Origin: Anticarsia gemmatalis
Lineage: Eukaryota; Arthropoda; Insecta; Lepidoptera; Erebidae
Length of the DNA: 64,000 nucleotides
Direction of reading: 5' to 3'
Assembly (NCBI RefSeq): GCF_050436995.1
Contig: NC_134753.1
Location: forward strand, 4,092,001-4,156,000
Below the pieces are notes generated by a model. That model did not search any database, was not told the origin of the DNA, and was given only the letters and a program-made list of their open reading frames with translations. Shown piece after piece: positions 36,201-49,541 of the stretch (positions are counted from its first letter, which is position 1; each line of letters starts with the position of its first letter). Both the position numbers and the translations under genes were made by a program.

Positions 36201-37306
36201 CTTATCATTTGGCAGCCTACAATAGTTATCTGTGTAGTTGAATCCTAATGATGTTACGTTAAAAAACAGAGAATCCATTGCTTGTTGCGTAGTACATGGT
36301 TTTGGAACACACACTGCTAGCGTAAACACTGTTCCAGACAGAGGATTATCAGAAATTGTCCTGTGGGGCAACATTTTTATTCTTTATCCGATGTTCTAAG
36401 TTATTTAATGTTTATTGAATTTTAATAATCTTAAAATTAGTAAAATCACGGCTTATGTTGACATAAGTTTGAACTTTGTTACTATGTTAAAATCTAATAG
36501 TAATATCTGATAGTATATAATAAATCTGATAGTATATTACGAATAGTAATATTACTGTCAGATTTAACAACAACACGTGTAGTGTCATGGATTCAATTAT
36601 ATGTATTATCAAAAGTAATTTTAACACAAAATCAAGCTTACCTGTTACCATTATAACCCCCTTCTAAAGTGTCGAAGTCTGCCGTTACAAGAGCCTGCAT
36701 CTGACTCCTCATTAAATTATAATCTTTAATTTTATCAATCGTAGCTTTGTCCAAATTTAAAGCAACTGGATTAAACGTTGACCACTCTTGTTGTTCTTCA
36801 GAACGAGGAAGTCTAAATGTCTGATCCATTGGTACACGAATAGAACAATATTTTCCTTCAATATGCATATCTACATTTTGGTGACTAATAGCCAAACATT
36901 GATGATAATTACCCAAATCAACTGTATTTCCTATTAAAACCCCTTTTGGAATCCTTAACCCGGCATCGGCAACTAAAACAAAAGGTTACTGTCAAATCAT
37001 TCGTTAACTTTGTACTCACAAAAGATACTAATATCATCAGCAAATGACTATCAGTGTTAGCATGGGAAAAGCCAAATGCAATCAGCTTATCTCAACAAGG
37101 CTTTCGGCAAAATTCGCAATAGAATAAAGACAATACGTACATTGCATTCCCAATAAGACATTGCTTCTGATAAATCTCATCTGACGATCACATTCTTCTG
37201 CATCCAATACACTTTGATGAAAGCTTGAATCAACAGCTTCAATTGCAGTACATTTTACTGAAGAAAATGTAAGTAAAAAGTATACCAAAAATACTCTCAG
37301 TAGCAT
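30134..37306 (-). CDS. NRF-6-like membrane acyltransferase, copy 5 (738 aa, 13 exons)
   Basis: Exons: 37306-37141, 36972-36642, 36360-36172, 36036-35957, 35612-35419, 34913-34799, 34528-34314, 32072-31879, 31733-31595, 31484-31298, 31078-30921, 30683-30575, 30273-30134. The sum is 2,217 bases. It has a signal peptide (MLLRVFLVYFLLTFSSVKC); an in-frame ATG at 37339 is possible but would put polar residues before the hydrophobic core. NRF cysteines and the GHSF histidine are present. It belongs with copy 6: both have FYISR or FYLNR with VRL, longer exon 2, and an acidic/lysine-rich tail of about 45 residues in the last exon. Exon 11 is 15 bases longer than in the other copies if the donor at 30920 is used, so this exon edge is the least sure part. 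Intron 7 (32073-34313) is full of transposon remains. Confidence 0.88.
30371..30535 (-). repeat. tRNA-derived SINE in intron 12 of copy 5
   Basis: Minus strand: CTCCGTGGCGTAGTCATTGA, then a B box in GAGTTCGATTCCCACACGG. It has the same head as the element at 33837-34016. Confidence 0.7.
32194..32301. repeat. Perfect 108-bp palindrome
   Basis: Arms 32194-32246 and 32249-32301 are exact reverse complements over 53 bases around a 2-base centre (GT). It lies in intron 7 of copy 5, 120 bases from exon 8. No mismatch was found when the arms were compared base by base. Confidence 0.95.
32610..33717. mobile_element. hAT-like non-autonomous element with 8-bp target duplication
   Basis: The element is flanked by identical CTAGTAAC at 32602-32609 and 33718-33725, the 8-bp duplication typical of hAT transposons. 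Its ends are CAGTGTAGGGC and, inverted, CAGTATTGGGC. Both arms consist of AT-rich repeats of GTAGTTA/TAATTAC words (32625-32800 and 33540-33705). It encodes no transposase. A chimeric repeat (32844-33320) has inserted inside it. Confidence 0.8.
32844..33320 (-). repeat. Chimeric repeat: family A head joined to family B
   Basis: Positions 32844-32990 match the head of family A (CTAGCTGACCCGCGCAACTT). Positions 33095-33320 match family B, ending in ATTTATAATATTAGTATGGA and with a (GACA)n tract at about 33253-33286. The two parts share one orientation. Confidence 0.65.
33837..34016 (+). repeat. tRNA-derived SINE in intron 7 of copy 5
   Basis: The A box CTCCGTGGCGCAGTGGTTTA and the B box GGGTTCGATTCCCACACGGG are very well preserved, followed by an ATTATTTGTG body. 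A D-arm-like stretch is present, but the fold does not close into a standard tRNA with an aminoacyl stem. Confidence 0.75.
34017..34277 (+). repeat. Interspersed repeat family A in intron 7 of copy 5
   Basis: It begins with CTATACTAATATTATATTAT and ends with GCGCGGGTCAGCTAG. It abuts the preceding SINE directly. Confidence 0.7.
35651..35900 (-). repeat. tRNA-derived SINE in intron 4 of copy 5
   Basis: Minus strand: TTTTGGCGCTGTGGTAAATG, B box GGTTCGAATCCCACC, and an ACACACGGTC-type tail region. It is the same family as 11850-12115. Confidence 0.75.
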
Positions 37307-37339
37307 TTTTGGGATATTTATTAGCCAATTATAAGTCAC

Positions 37340-39502
37340 TAGAACATTCTTTAATTGATTTTGATTAACAACTGTGGTAAGAAACTTAAGCGTAAATAAA
37401 CATTTCTTCTGTGCAAATATCCTATCTAATCTTGCACATGTAATTATTTAATTCGTATTAAGCTAAGATCCGTCAATATCAACATTAAAGATAACGTCTT
37501 TAGGTATAAATCGTAATAAGACTTGCTCTTATAAAGTACAAAAGTCAAAGTGTTATGGAAACTTAGAGCGTTATGGAAACCATCGATAGGAAATTGTTGA
37601 ATAAAGTGAAGGCTTGCATCTTGACTTGTATTTTTCCGAGTATACCTGCATTTTTATTTTCACTGTCTTCATTAGCAATTAAACCAATACCATTTTATTG
37701 TTCAACAAATCCTGCTGACTGCCGGTACCTATTTATTGAGTACTATTTCCGATTATCCGAAAGTCTTCTGAGTGCTAAGTTCAAGAAGCTAATGTTTCGA
37801 AAAAAAAGTGTCTGGGCAGCAAAAGTAGAGACGTAAGAGTTCCTTAATCTTGTACCTAATCCGGATTTAGGCAGTTACTGAATGACCTTGAGTTGTAAAT
37901 ATCACAGCTGTAGATAATGGGTGGGATTAGTATAATACGTCAATATACGGACAAGGATATACACTATCTATTCATTTCGACGTAATACGTAATCTTAAGC
38001 ATATCGTTCAATGACGACATGAATTTCACTTGTCGAGATTAGCGTAATAATTGCAATATGCGAAAGTAAATTTTGTGTAAATTCTTTTTTTTAAGTCAAC
38101 TCGCGCATTAACCGTCCTCTTGTGTCTCGGCGACTCATACAATCTTACAAATATCGGACACAAAATACGACCAGACACAAAACAACTATTTGTGGATCGT
38201 ACAAATAAATTGTTTCATCTAAGAATCGAACCTTTTCAGCGTAGTAGTGGTGACCACCTGAACCACTGCGTCACGGAATGTCACGGAGACTTTCAGTTTA
38301 TCTTAGTAAACAAGTTACAATAATAACTTTGTACTGACGTAGCAAATTCGTAATTTTACCATCAATTTTTTTCCACTGTGACGTATGTAATATATTTTTA
38401 ATCTTTATGCAATTATGATATGTATCGGATTAATTTACTAATAGATTATGAGCCACATGTATTCTGGATTGGTGAAATTTGGACTCCACGCCATCGCGAA
38501 AGTTCGCTGCTATCACTTAATTACTTCCTATCGAAAGACGATCTTTTGGAATAGTTTGATATTGTTCCAAGACAAATAAGTATTCCTAAAATTATTGATT
38601 TAAATATACAACCACGCCTTTTTCTTATTCGGGTAGGGTACCAGATATTCACTTCGTAATCCTTACAAAGTTCTCTTACTTCATTCACGTGTCATCATCT
38701 TGTCATACAGAACGCACCTGGATCTTTTTGCAAAACATCATATCGGTGATGATCAGTGCGTGCTATATTTGAAATTGTGTATGTGTGATAAATTTAGATT
38801 ATAATATACCTTTATAATTATAAAGATGAATGATACAGGTTTGATAGAAAGGGTAAGATATAATTTCATGTACACGCTTGATCGGAAAAGATTAATATTG
38901 AACATTGACCTAAGTTGGGCATCACTTTTATCAACCTTGGTATGTAACTAATGATCATCCTATTTTGGATAGTAATCGCATACCAGTTGGCATTGATAAA
39001 ATTTGAATGATTGTTCGCATTACGTGTTTTGATAATGAAACATCTACAAATCTTATCAAAGGTACCTAGAATGTAATAATGCAATTAACGTAATAACAAA
39101 TAAGTATGTAGTAAATGATTTAAATTTTAATTAATACCAACGTTTCAATTATTTGTTTATTTATTTTCAGTATGACAACATACAATATGTATATGCATTT
39201 TTATTACTTTATAGCTAAATTTTAATCTTAAAGTAGACACTTTAGGTACTTAAATAGACTTCCTAAATGCAAGTCTATTTAAGTTCCTAAGTAAAGACTA
39301 AGTAATGGAACTATACAACGACACTTACAAACAATAAATAACACTAATTATTTACAATACAACTTATAAAACTAAAGAACACATTTTTGTACTAAAATTT
39401 AATAGAATAGTTCTTAACTCAACTCGTGAAAATTTCAATAGTTTTCGATATGATTCATAAGATTTTTTAAAATTGTACCTACTGATAGTATTAAAAATAA
39501 TC
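37340..39502. other. Spacer between copies 5 and 6
   Basis: No supported gene. An 87-codon plus-strand frame near 37573-37836 has no recognisable features and no flanking splice signals. A degenerate tRNA-derived SINE (minus strand, 38078-38300, with ACTGAAAGTCTCCGTGACAT at its head) lies within it. Confidence 0.5.
38078..38300 (-). repeat. Degenerate tRNA-derived SINE
   Basis: Minus strand: CGTGACGCAGTGGTTCAGGT followed by a decayed B box (GGTTCGATTCTTAG). It belongs to the family of 33837-34016, with many changes. Confidence 0.55.
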
Positions 39503-42500
39503 TTATTTTATTGTTACAGCTGGAACATCAGTCCCTGCAGTTGCACCATCGGCAGTCATTTGAACAATATTTGACTTTTCGTTATTATTGTTTTGTTCCT
39601 TCATAACCTTCTCTCCATTTGGTGGCGCCCTTTTCTTTTGAACTGCAACAACATACAAATTAGAACAGTCATGATTTGTAACACATGTAATATTATTAAA
39701 ATTATGTTAATAAGTAATGGTTCTTACTTTTTATCATTAGTTGTCGGTACAAAGCCGATATTGGTGAATCTACCATGACAGTGGCCACATATGATACAGC
39801 CAGTGCAATCACCATATACGACAAGAACTTAAACGTCTGTAAAACAAAACATAATAAAAATTAAACCCAAAACTATATATCACTAGCTGACCCGGCGAAC
39901 TTCGTACCGCCTAAAATATGCAAAATTAAATGTCTATTTTTCAATATTTCTGAGAGATTTTCTTAATATTTTTTTAGAACCGTAAGAACCTTCTCCTAAT
40001 AATAACAAACACAACACAAAAAGAATTAATAAAATCGGTACAACCATTCACGCGTGATGCCGTGACCAAGGAAAACGGGTTTCACTTTTATATATATAGA
40101 AAAGCACTAAGAAATGACGGAATAGTACTCACATAGCCACCAACGCTAAAATACTTCGGTGTTATCATAGTAGCATTGAATGAGAACATGAAGGGATAAT
40201 GGAGCAGATACATTCCATATGTGAGCTTAGCTGGTACCTTCCAAACATCAAGAGATAAGAACCAATTTATGGGACCTGAAAACAAACAAAATAATGATTT
40301 TGGTAAGCCTTTCGATCACATCCATTACCGTGTTCTATGCTACATTATTATGAAACATGTTTAACATGCAAATGTATGTTTCCTACATAAAGATTATATT
40401 TTTCGACCTACAGCCTTACAGCCATTAAAAAAAGAAAATAAACTCAAAACTACGCAAAATTAGTGTCCCTCAAGGCAATGTACTATGTCCCATTTCGATA
40501 TATGTATTTGGAAATATATTACTTATGTATGTCAGTAGTGAAAAGTTCCTATATCTTACCGGAGTAACCGTGAACGCATGCAAATATAAGCCAGCTAATA
40601 GCACATGCCCAAGCGGGTCTCATGAAGGAGTTCATAAAATTATCCATAAACTGATTGTCCCAATCGAATTGCATGATTCTGTACTTGAAGTAGAATATTC
40701 CACCCAAAATTCCACAGAAACATGCCCAGAAGAACACTGCTAACACCTGAAAGGGAAATAATCAAATTATAAGAAACCGCTGTAAGTACAATGATTAAAG
40801 CCGTCTGAGAACTGTAAAGAATCATACAAATTTCGGAAATTATGATTATCCTATAAAATCACTTACCCATGGCATATTAACTTTCTTTCCACGGTAAAGA
40901 TGAAGCACATATCCGAATACTAATCCAACGAAAAATGGTCCAGCTCGAGTCAATGGATTGAAATAATACAATGGCATATAATCCGCGGTATCTTCTCCCC
41001 GTCTGAAAAAATCCATTTAAAAACATTATTAAATAAAATATATACACAACGAAAAAATGCGCATTAATTAATTGATGAGCTGATATAAAAAGATTATCTT
41101 GCACCTGGCCCTTAGTAAAAATGCAAACAACCTAATAAGATTATGAAATCGATAAATAACTACTACAGCTATCATTACCTAAAGCTAAATTTACCTAATA
41201 AATACAAATTCAATTGCAAGACATAGGTACACTAATCATATCAGTGATGTCTTGAGAAAAAAAATCAGGTGTGTAGTACTCATATCGGCCGGTTCTGCAT
41301 AACTAGATTTATGGATGTAAGCAAGGGAAGTTTTGTGAGGACCGTATCAAATGACTCTTGTCTCTGCCTTTTCTTAAAGCAAAGAAGGCGTGATTTTATG
41401 TATGTATTGTTTAAGCGCTTACCCTGGTACAATGACACCAGCTTGAAGTGATTTATTGAAGTTAAAAATCGTAGCGCCTATCTGTATTGCAAGCAAACCG
41501 CCTAGCAGACCAAACCAGGCCTTACGTTTATTGCCACTGAATACCCAGAACAGTACCAAGGGCGATATAAAATACACCTGAGCGTCAATAGCAACGTACC
41601 AGGCGTGACCCGTGCACTGAAATTATAAAGAATCATTTCTGAATCGGAGCGGAAAGCAATAAAGGGCAAAGAGGGAGAAAATTAGTCTAGCAAATAGGAT
41701 ATCAAACAAAGCAACTAAGAAAGGGCATGAATAAAAAAAATATATATAAAATTAGAGATACTAGTATTTAAATATTACCATGCTTCTATTGTTGAGAACA
41801 TTCTGTACGAACAGCAGAGTATACCACCAATAATTTCTACACCTATTTGTTTGATTGGCCACAGTTTGCCAAAATGGTCCATCGGTCACGTGATTGAAGA
41901 AAGATGCTTGTAAAAGCACTGTCACTGCTAATATTGGCAACAATCGTACAACTCGATTCAGGTAAAACCAATGCAGGTTTTTAAAGAGTGTTGCTGAAAA
42001 TAACGAAGTATTGTTTTGTTTTGAATACCGCATTAATTTTATCGGTGGAAAAAACGTCATTTGAACACTAAAATAGATATCACGCGGGGAATCTAATGAC
42101 GTGCTAGTTTATCTTCAATCTAGTCATAATGCATTGATTGATGATTACCTAGGTTATACACATATTATTATCTATTAAATCCATTAACATTGTAGAATGG
42201 AAATTTTAACAGAAGTGCAAAATTGTGAGAAAATTTCGGGTGAAAAAAGGGCTTCAGTTAAGTTAGGACATTCATACAACTTTAGTTTGGGCTTTACTTA
42301 CTCCCAGTCATTTTTCCTACAGTTGTGTATACAAGAAGTATACCACCTAAAGTGAAGAACGTATCCACTGTCATTGTAGCCGCAGTGACCCATAAGCCCT
42401 CCGCTGATATCATCCACTGAAATATATTTAGATTTTTCTTATTCTTGTACTCTATATGTCAGAGTTCGAAATTAACATACCAAGACACAATTTTATTCAA

Positions 42501-44663
42501 AACATACTTATTTATTAGGTCATGAACATTTTGTTTTCTCTACATCGGAAAAGTCGTTTATGTTTTCAAGACAGTCTAGACTTACTAGTCACCGACATGA
42601 TTGTTTTAAAATAAATAGCTGACGACATAAAGCCAGGTTGCGTCAGCAGTTCGTTTAGATAATAGAATTTTTAATATAAAAGAAAAAAAAAGACTAAGAG
42701 ATATCGTGGTATAAAACTTTAATAAAACTTACCAAAAAGGAGTCCCTAGGGTTAGCCGTATACGGCTCAGTGGAGAAAGAATGTCCGATGATGACCCACA
42801 TCATTGCAATAGTTCTAATTCCATCGATACATTGCATGGTCCCAGAGCCCGAACTGATTGTCATCAGACGTTGACTATTAGTGTACACAGAAAATGATTG
42901 GTAAACAGGATTGATGGCTTTAACATCTGAAAACAAAAGCAATAACGTCATTTTTTTAACAAATCCTCCCCTTCGTATGAAAAAAAAATACATTTTACAA
43001 ACTTACAAATTATACATTTTGATTTAACACGGAAGCGTTCTATACATATTGAGAGAGATCCGTTGATCTTAAATACCTAATAAAAAAAATCAAAAGAAAT
43101 TATACTTACCAGTTTTAAGGAAAAATCTTTGATAAAGATCGTAACTCGTACTTAGTAAATTAATAAACGCGATGAATGAGAAAATGGCCCTGTAAATAAA
43201 ATTAGTAAAGATATAGTGGTGATAATCCGATTTTAATTATCAACAGTAATCAAATGTTCCGCAAACAGGAGACTGATAAAATAGAAAAAAAATTGATTTA
43301 AATATATTTATTTCCTTAACTTACACTGCAACGATATCAGCTGTTGAAAAAGGTTTGTCACCACGAAGGCGGCAATAATTTTCGGTGTACTCAAAACCAA
43401 TTTCAGTTGCGTTAAAAAGTAAAGAAGTTAGCGCCTGTTGCGTGGTACATACTTTTGGTACACATACTCCCAGAGTAAACACTGTCCCAGAAAGAGGATT
43501 TGGGGTAGACGTCCTGTAAAATATAAAAATATAATATAATTCAGGCATGAGTTTATTTTTAAAACGGTATCACCTTAAAGCCGGAAGTCTTGCACACGCA
43601 CACGGTGCTTCTCAATATCTTCAAAAAGTTAATAAAATTGACCAAGCAAAATTAAATTCTGTCTACATTCTGTCAACTTATTGAAAAGCCTTATTATGCT
43701 CAATTTATCTAAATTTTAAAAAATATTAATGTGTATTTTCAATACAATTAAACTGTATCAAGCAGGCCACTATCAGTTGTAATAAGCCTGTTGGTTACTG
43801 ATGATCTTAATTCTGAATTTAGTACTTCTGCTAGCTGAGAACCTTAAATACAAGACTCTCTACTAAATTAACAGACTGTAGCGCTGGTTATGTCAAATGG
43901 TTCAATATTTATACTATACCTAGCATTATATTCTTCTAAAGCATCAAAGTCTCCATCCAGTGCTAAAATTCGTGCGCGTCTTAGATTATACTCATCAACA
44001 ATACTACTCGTGTTTTGGTCCATGTATGAACCCGGATTGTTCATCCAGCGTTCTCTGGGACTTTCAAAACCAGGAATTTCTAACGCCTGATCTACTGGCA
44101 CACGAATTGCGCAATATTTCCCTTGGATATGCATATTGTCTTCCAGTGAGTGTTCGATGGCTAAACATTGATGGTAATTGCCAAGGTCTACAGTTCCACC
44201 CTGTAAGATCCCTTTTGGAATGCGTATACCGGCATCGGCAACTAAAGAAAAAACGTAATTATGTTAGATAACTGGGATAAATAGATTTTTCTGTTTTGAA
44301 ATATGTAATTCTTGTGAGGGCCAACGGTGTACGGCCTAAGACCTGTTTATCATACCCAATATCAAGAACCCAGTAAATAAAGTCGGAAACTTATACCGTT
44401 TAGAAATCAGAATTTTTAGAGGTACAGGGTAAAAATTATGAAACTGCTAAAAATCCCATAAAAGTACGGCCAAAATATTACAGATATTACTCACACTGTA
44501 AACCAATCAAAACATTTCTTCTAATGGTTCTTATTTGTCGGTCACATTCTTCAGCATCTAACACAGATTCCAGAAATACACTATCTATAGCCTCGTTAGA
44601 TCTTTGGCTTTTAACAAACGTAAACGTTGCAAAAAATAACAGCAGAAACACTTTTGAAACCAT
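39503..44663 (-). CDS. NRF-6-like membrane acyltransferase, copy 6 (730 aa, 13 exons)
   Basis: Exons: 44663-44495, 44241-43920, 43513-43325, 43189-43110, 42926-42733, 42416-42302, 41993-41779, 41616-41423, 41002-40867, 40746-40560, 40275-40133, 39836-39728, 39642-39503. The sum is 2,193 bases and all introns are GT-AG. It has a signal peptide (MVSKVFLLLFFATFTFVKS), an NRF domain (DAEEC, GNYHQC, GKYC, VPKVCTT, NYCRL) and an acyltransferase-3 domain with WVIIGHSF. The tail of about 45 residues is rich in Asn, Lys and Ala. It is the most upstream gene of the array and the closest relative of copy 5. Nothing in the sequence tells its acceptor or donor substrate. Confidence 0.92.
39892..40105. repeat. 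Interspersed repeat in intron 11 of copy 6
   Basis: It begins with CTAGCTGACCCGGCGAACTT and ends near ACGGGTTTCACTTTTATATA. It is a third repeat type with the shared CTAGCTGACCCG terminus; compare the CCGGGTCAGCTAG end at 61897. Confidence 0.6.
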
Positions 44664-45807
44664 CTTTAAGTTAAAATAACCTTTTTATAAAGAAAAATAC
44701 ATTATTATTAGAAGTTAATGATTTCAAGCATGCAGTGTAACTGCTGAAGTTAAAGTGAGGCTTTAGAAATTTATGCAGAAATATCTTGTATCTAATCTTT
44801 AAAAGGTATGTAATTAACAATTTAATTCCTGATTAGTTTGATGTTAATATCAACAGCGATGATAAAAATGACATTATAGGGTATAGAAATATGTTTTCAG
44901 TAAAGCCGATTCATTATTTTTTGCAATTCTTAAATTGCATAAAGGCCACACGTTTCATACATCCGACTTAAAAAAAATCTGTTGAACATCGTAAGTAGCT
45001 GACGTAAACCTATCTCTGTTAGGCAGTGTTCTTGGTTATGAAATATGAAATATAAATATATACTTATTTGTAAACTTTATTATGGTTTCAATTGGACTGG
45101 ACTTCAAGAAAAACAAGAAAGTGTTGGGTATTTTCGTTCTAACTAGAGAAACGACTATGTTACAATCCGACAAAAGAAGAGAGCCTTTACTCGCTAGATT
45201 TATCTAAATCATATAAAGAATTTGTTGCGTTTCCAAAATAAAGTAGCTGTACCAAACAGCCGAGGGTCAGTTGCCCAGCCTACGGGTTAGTGATTTTCTA
45301 AATTATGAATTTTCTCTGCCAGCCGCCAATTGTGCATATAAGACTCTCTACTAAGTTGTTGGACTAAAATAAACTGAGTAAATAATCAGCACCTAATCGT
45401 TAATTTAATACATTTATAAGAGATATAATTTTTCTTCAATTTTTATCATTTAAGTACGGTTTAAAAGACGGCAAGTTTTAGAACTTCGTTTAAGTAAAAA
45501 GACACGTGACAATATACACGTGAGTTATTGAATCAATTTTCTTACTTAGTTATATATTTATCTTAATCTACGCAATGTGTTTATATATTTAGATAGCTAC
45601 AATTTGTTATCTGCTAGATTAAAGTAATTATATTCTATGATTTTGTTTTATGAAAATAGTCATTAATCTAATCAATCATGAAAGTCAAAACTATTGATTA
45701 AGCATTTGTGATTTCATGTTACACAGTTTCTGGACTTGAAATCATGACAATCTGAAAGAGTCAATTGAGACTTTACATAATATTTCCAGGTCAACGTAGC
45801 CCATTTT

Positions 45808-46076
45808 AGGGTTCCGTACTCCAAGGATAAAAAGAGGTGTCACTGAGACTTCGCTGTTTGTCTGTCTTTCTGTTACCAGGCTTTATCTCAGGAACCGTGA
45901 TAGATAGACAGTTGAAATCACAGATAATGTATTTTGGGTGCTGCTTTATCAACGAATAAATGTGTAGGTATATAAACACATATTTGCAAATCGCATTTAT
46001 AATTGTAAATATGGATGATAATGATACGGAATCCTTTTTGGAGCCAGTCCGACTCGCACTTGACCGGCTTTTTTTC
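45808..46076 (+). repeat. 'GGGTTCCGTA ... GACTCGCACTTGACCGG' repeat
   Basis: It opens with TTAGGGTTCCGTACTCCAAG, includes CTGTTTGTCTGTCTTTCTGT and closes with CCGACTCGCACTTGACCGGC followed by a T run. This arrangement is a frequent lepidopteran interspersed repeat; it has no coding capacity. Confidence 0.65.
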
Positions 46077-48599
46077 TTTTATTTCAGGTCAATTTCAGGC
46101 AAGGATTTTCAAGAGATGTGTCACTGTTTCAGATAGTTTCGAATACCCGTAGTTGTCAGGGGTGCAAAAAGTAGATCTAAGTTAGTATTTTATTTTCATC
46201 TACCTATGGATTATCTGAAAAAGTGGAATTACCCACACTTGTCGATGAATATTTGCGTGATAAAACCGGTCTTAATTCTGCAATGTACAAAACACAACAA
46301 ACACCAAAATATCTTTATTATAAAACTATATGCTAAGTCGCTCACTGATTCATGGCATAGTCCCACTCTTTGACTTCCCACTATAGTCTTAAAAAACAAC
46401 ACTATAGGGTGGTATACTAGGAGGGTGAACAAGCAGAGTTTTACAAAAGTATTAGTAGATATGTATAAAAATTTTAATTGCTCTGCAATGTGCTGATCAA
46501 TTGCATGCTGACTAATACTCAGACTTTCTCTAGAAATAGTTCAGCAAACAGTGTTTAGAATCTGTGAATACGATAATAATAGTATGAGTAATAAATATTA
46601 TTTGTAAATTGTAAGTCTACCATACGACTAGTTACCTATCTCATTTCCAAGAATGATAACGGAAATTAAATGTCATCATTTAATACTAAGATTTTATCGA
46701 ATCTTTAAACTCTCGTCTAATCGTTAATTCTTGGTGACTAATAGGTAAGTCTATCAATAACAGACATTACTCATATTACCTATTTCATAATTGCTTAGTT
46801 TTATTATAGCCAGAGGTAAAGGTAGTGTGACTGACTAACTGACTGTCATTTCAGGGCATAGCACAATAGGGTTAAGAGGACTAAAAAGAATTTTGACCCC
46901 TTAAAAAGAGGATTAAACTCTTGACACGTGCGCCGCCGCGCGTCTCAGCTTGTCATTTATAACGTTAGTCCCATGAACCCAATAGGGTTTCAATCTGTTC
47001 TCAAATACCGCGCTTTTATCGAGAACATCCTAATCAAAATAGGGAAACCTTATAGCTCTGCTCAACTGTCATTTGTCCATAGTATGTGCTACTGCTCAGA
47101 CTAGAAGCACTTAGGTACCTAATATAAGACGTATAATTATCTTTTACAAATACGTAAAATAATACTAGGTAGTTACCTAAAAGTATTTAATCTTATCCAC
47201 GCCTTACAGCACCTGAAAACTGGAAACAATCATAATCCGTCTATTTTCTTAGTTATTTTGATAATTCTCATTTCGCCCTTTTATTTAACGTTCATTTAAG
47301 TTCATAAACGACTTTTTATTGATCTTGTGATATAATAGCCTCAATTTTGTAAACTGTAAATTATTGTTGGCTACCAGATTAGAAACATTTATTTGTGGTA
47401 CTGATAAAGGCACTCTCGCGTGGCCGAAGCTGTAGTGTATTTTTTTTGTTGGACATTGTACCTCACAAAATGTGACAAGACAAGACTTCCTCGCAAAATG
47501 TGTGACTGCGCATTAAAACCTACTTAAGTACTGCCAACTTTAAACTAAATAAAATTTCTGATTTTTCTAACTTGTATATTTCAAGGGACATCTTGAAAAG
47601 AGTACCTAAAGACATATATTAATTAATCTGAATAGAAACAAGAGACCAAAGAAGTTAAATTAAACGATCCTGCAATCATAACGTTAGCAAAATAAGAGTC
47701 TGCCAATGAAATCAATTTAATTGTATTTTCGCAGGCGTCTGCAGCACGGCTTGACGCGCTTGTACATTATTGTCTTCTATCCAGGCGTCGGCAATTTGAA
47801 CGCCTTTTGTATCAGCGTTGAGTAGGTAGGCGTCAACTGTTGGTTGATGTCTAACCGTCAACTGATGGGGGATAGTGTGACAAGCGCTCTATTTGTTAAT
47901 ATTGTAGGAAGATAACGCGAAATTAAAAATAGAATTTTTAATGCTTTTTTGTCATTGTTGCCTTAGTTTGTATTAGTGTGTAGGTAGTAGACTCATGCCA
48001 TTGCCAGCCAGTGTAAAAATCAAGCCAGCCGCTAGGAGGAGTCGCGACGTGCGACTCGACTTGACTTGACAATAGACTTGCAGGAATGGAAACAGTTACT
48101 CAACCACTAGAACAACAACTTCATCTGTTCAAAATTACTTTATATTTAAATCTTTTTGTTATTCAATTATGAAAAACATACAAATAAGTCACGATTAATT
48201 TTCACACTACCCATACACTTTTCCACGCATATTATCATGCTACAACAGCTATGAAATGGGTGGGAACTATTTTATCTTATCTTTATTGCAATATATTTCA
48301 CTTTTGTTACACAATTTTGGCTTGTGTTTTCACGCCTGTTACGTTTTTGAGTATGCACTTCATCGTCCACTTTGTTCGAGTAGTTCGTTGATACTAATCT
48401 GGGATTTGATAAACAGAACACATGTTCAATCTATTGCTGCGAATCTTGTTATCCTAAAAAAAATCTGCAAAAGCATCTTTGGAATATGCTAAATCGGGTT
48501 GTGGTCTTTCGCTGTTAAGTAAATCACAGTCAGGTACGAGACAAGATAATAACAAGTCCTCGAAATCGGTTTTCACTCTCGAAGGTCTGTTTAGCTAAA

Positions 48600-48840
48600 A
48601 GCCGCCAAGTAGGTGCACAATACACAGGCTTCTCTGTATTTCCTCACTTCCATAGCCCGGTAAGACGGATAACCGACACGACCAGGAAAGTGCTCTCCGA
48701 GGCTCGGAGGTCACCAACCTCAACTCCTTACTTCAGTATTTCTTGGCAGAAAAACTCTAAAATATTTTTTTGGTCTCATCTGGGGTTCGAACCGGAGACC
48801 TCTGCGCGGCAGCCGCATACACTACCACGCAATAGAAGAA
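48600..48840 (-). repeat. tRNA-derived SINE
   Basis: Minus strand: GTGGTAGTGTATGCGGCTGC, then B box GGTTCGAACCCC, then a body with GACCTCCGAGCCTCGGAGAG and GTGTCGGTTATCCGTCTTAC. It is related to the element at 3815-4060. Confidence 0.65.
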
Positions 48841-49541
48841 GTTAATTCTTAAGATAAGAATTATTGATAACAAGGTACCTAAAGGGCATAAAAACATTTA
48901 TTGACGTAAATACTTACCCACCTGACGAAAATCTAATCTACGCTTTATTGAACCGATAATAGTACTACTATCTTGTCATTTCGTTCTATATCATAATGAT
49001 AAAAAAAAACTTTAATTGATAATTAAACAAATAACAAGCGAAGTTTTCTACAAATGTAATTACGTCAATGCTGCGCTAAACTCGCGACCTTTACATCTTC
49101 AGTCTGAGTTAACTATCATGCATTGATTTATTATCTTCATAGTATTACATGATACAATAATAGCTATTCGTTAAATGACCTTCATGAAGCAATAACAGTT
49201 ATCAGTCTTGAGTCTAAACGCAAGAGATAACAGTATGATCAATAAATTACATCATTTTGATTTAAAACTACACAAAACATCTACATGGTAACTAAAACTC
49301 AAACCAAAATCTAAAAATAAAAAACAGTATATTCAAAAACAATATAATAAAAATACCAAAATGAATATTAGCAATGTTTCGATACAGTTACTAATAACAT
49401 AATAAATGTGAGCTGTGCTTACAGAATTACATAACTTAATAATAAAAGATATCACTGGTTTGACCAAAAAATAAATGTGTTGTGGATAAATACCATATTA
49501 ATCTAAATCTATATTGCTTTTAGATTACATTATTTAGTCAG

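Larger units (their letters stand above)
44664..49541. other. Long gene-poor spacer
   Basis: It separates the acyltransferase array from the malate dehydrogenase gene. I find no coding exon on either strand. The short open frames (for example 46229-46432 and 48256-48492) have no family resemblance. Two repeats are listed separately (45808-46076 and 48600-48840). The right part must include the 3' end of the malate dehydrogenase transcript. Confidence 0.55.

Noticed and set aside
37573..37836. 87-codon plus-strand frame between copies 5 and 6
   Set aside because: No signal peptide, domain, splice signal or paralogue; expected by chance in 2 kb of AT-rich DNA.
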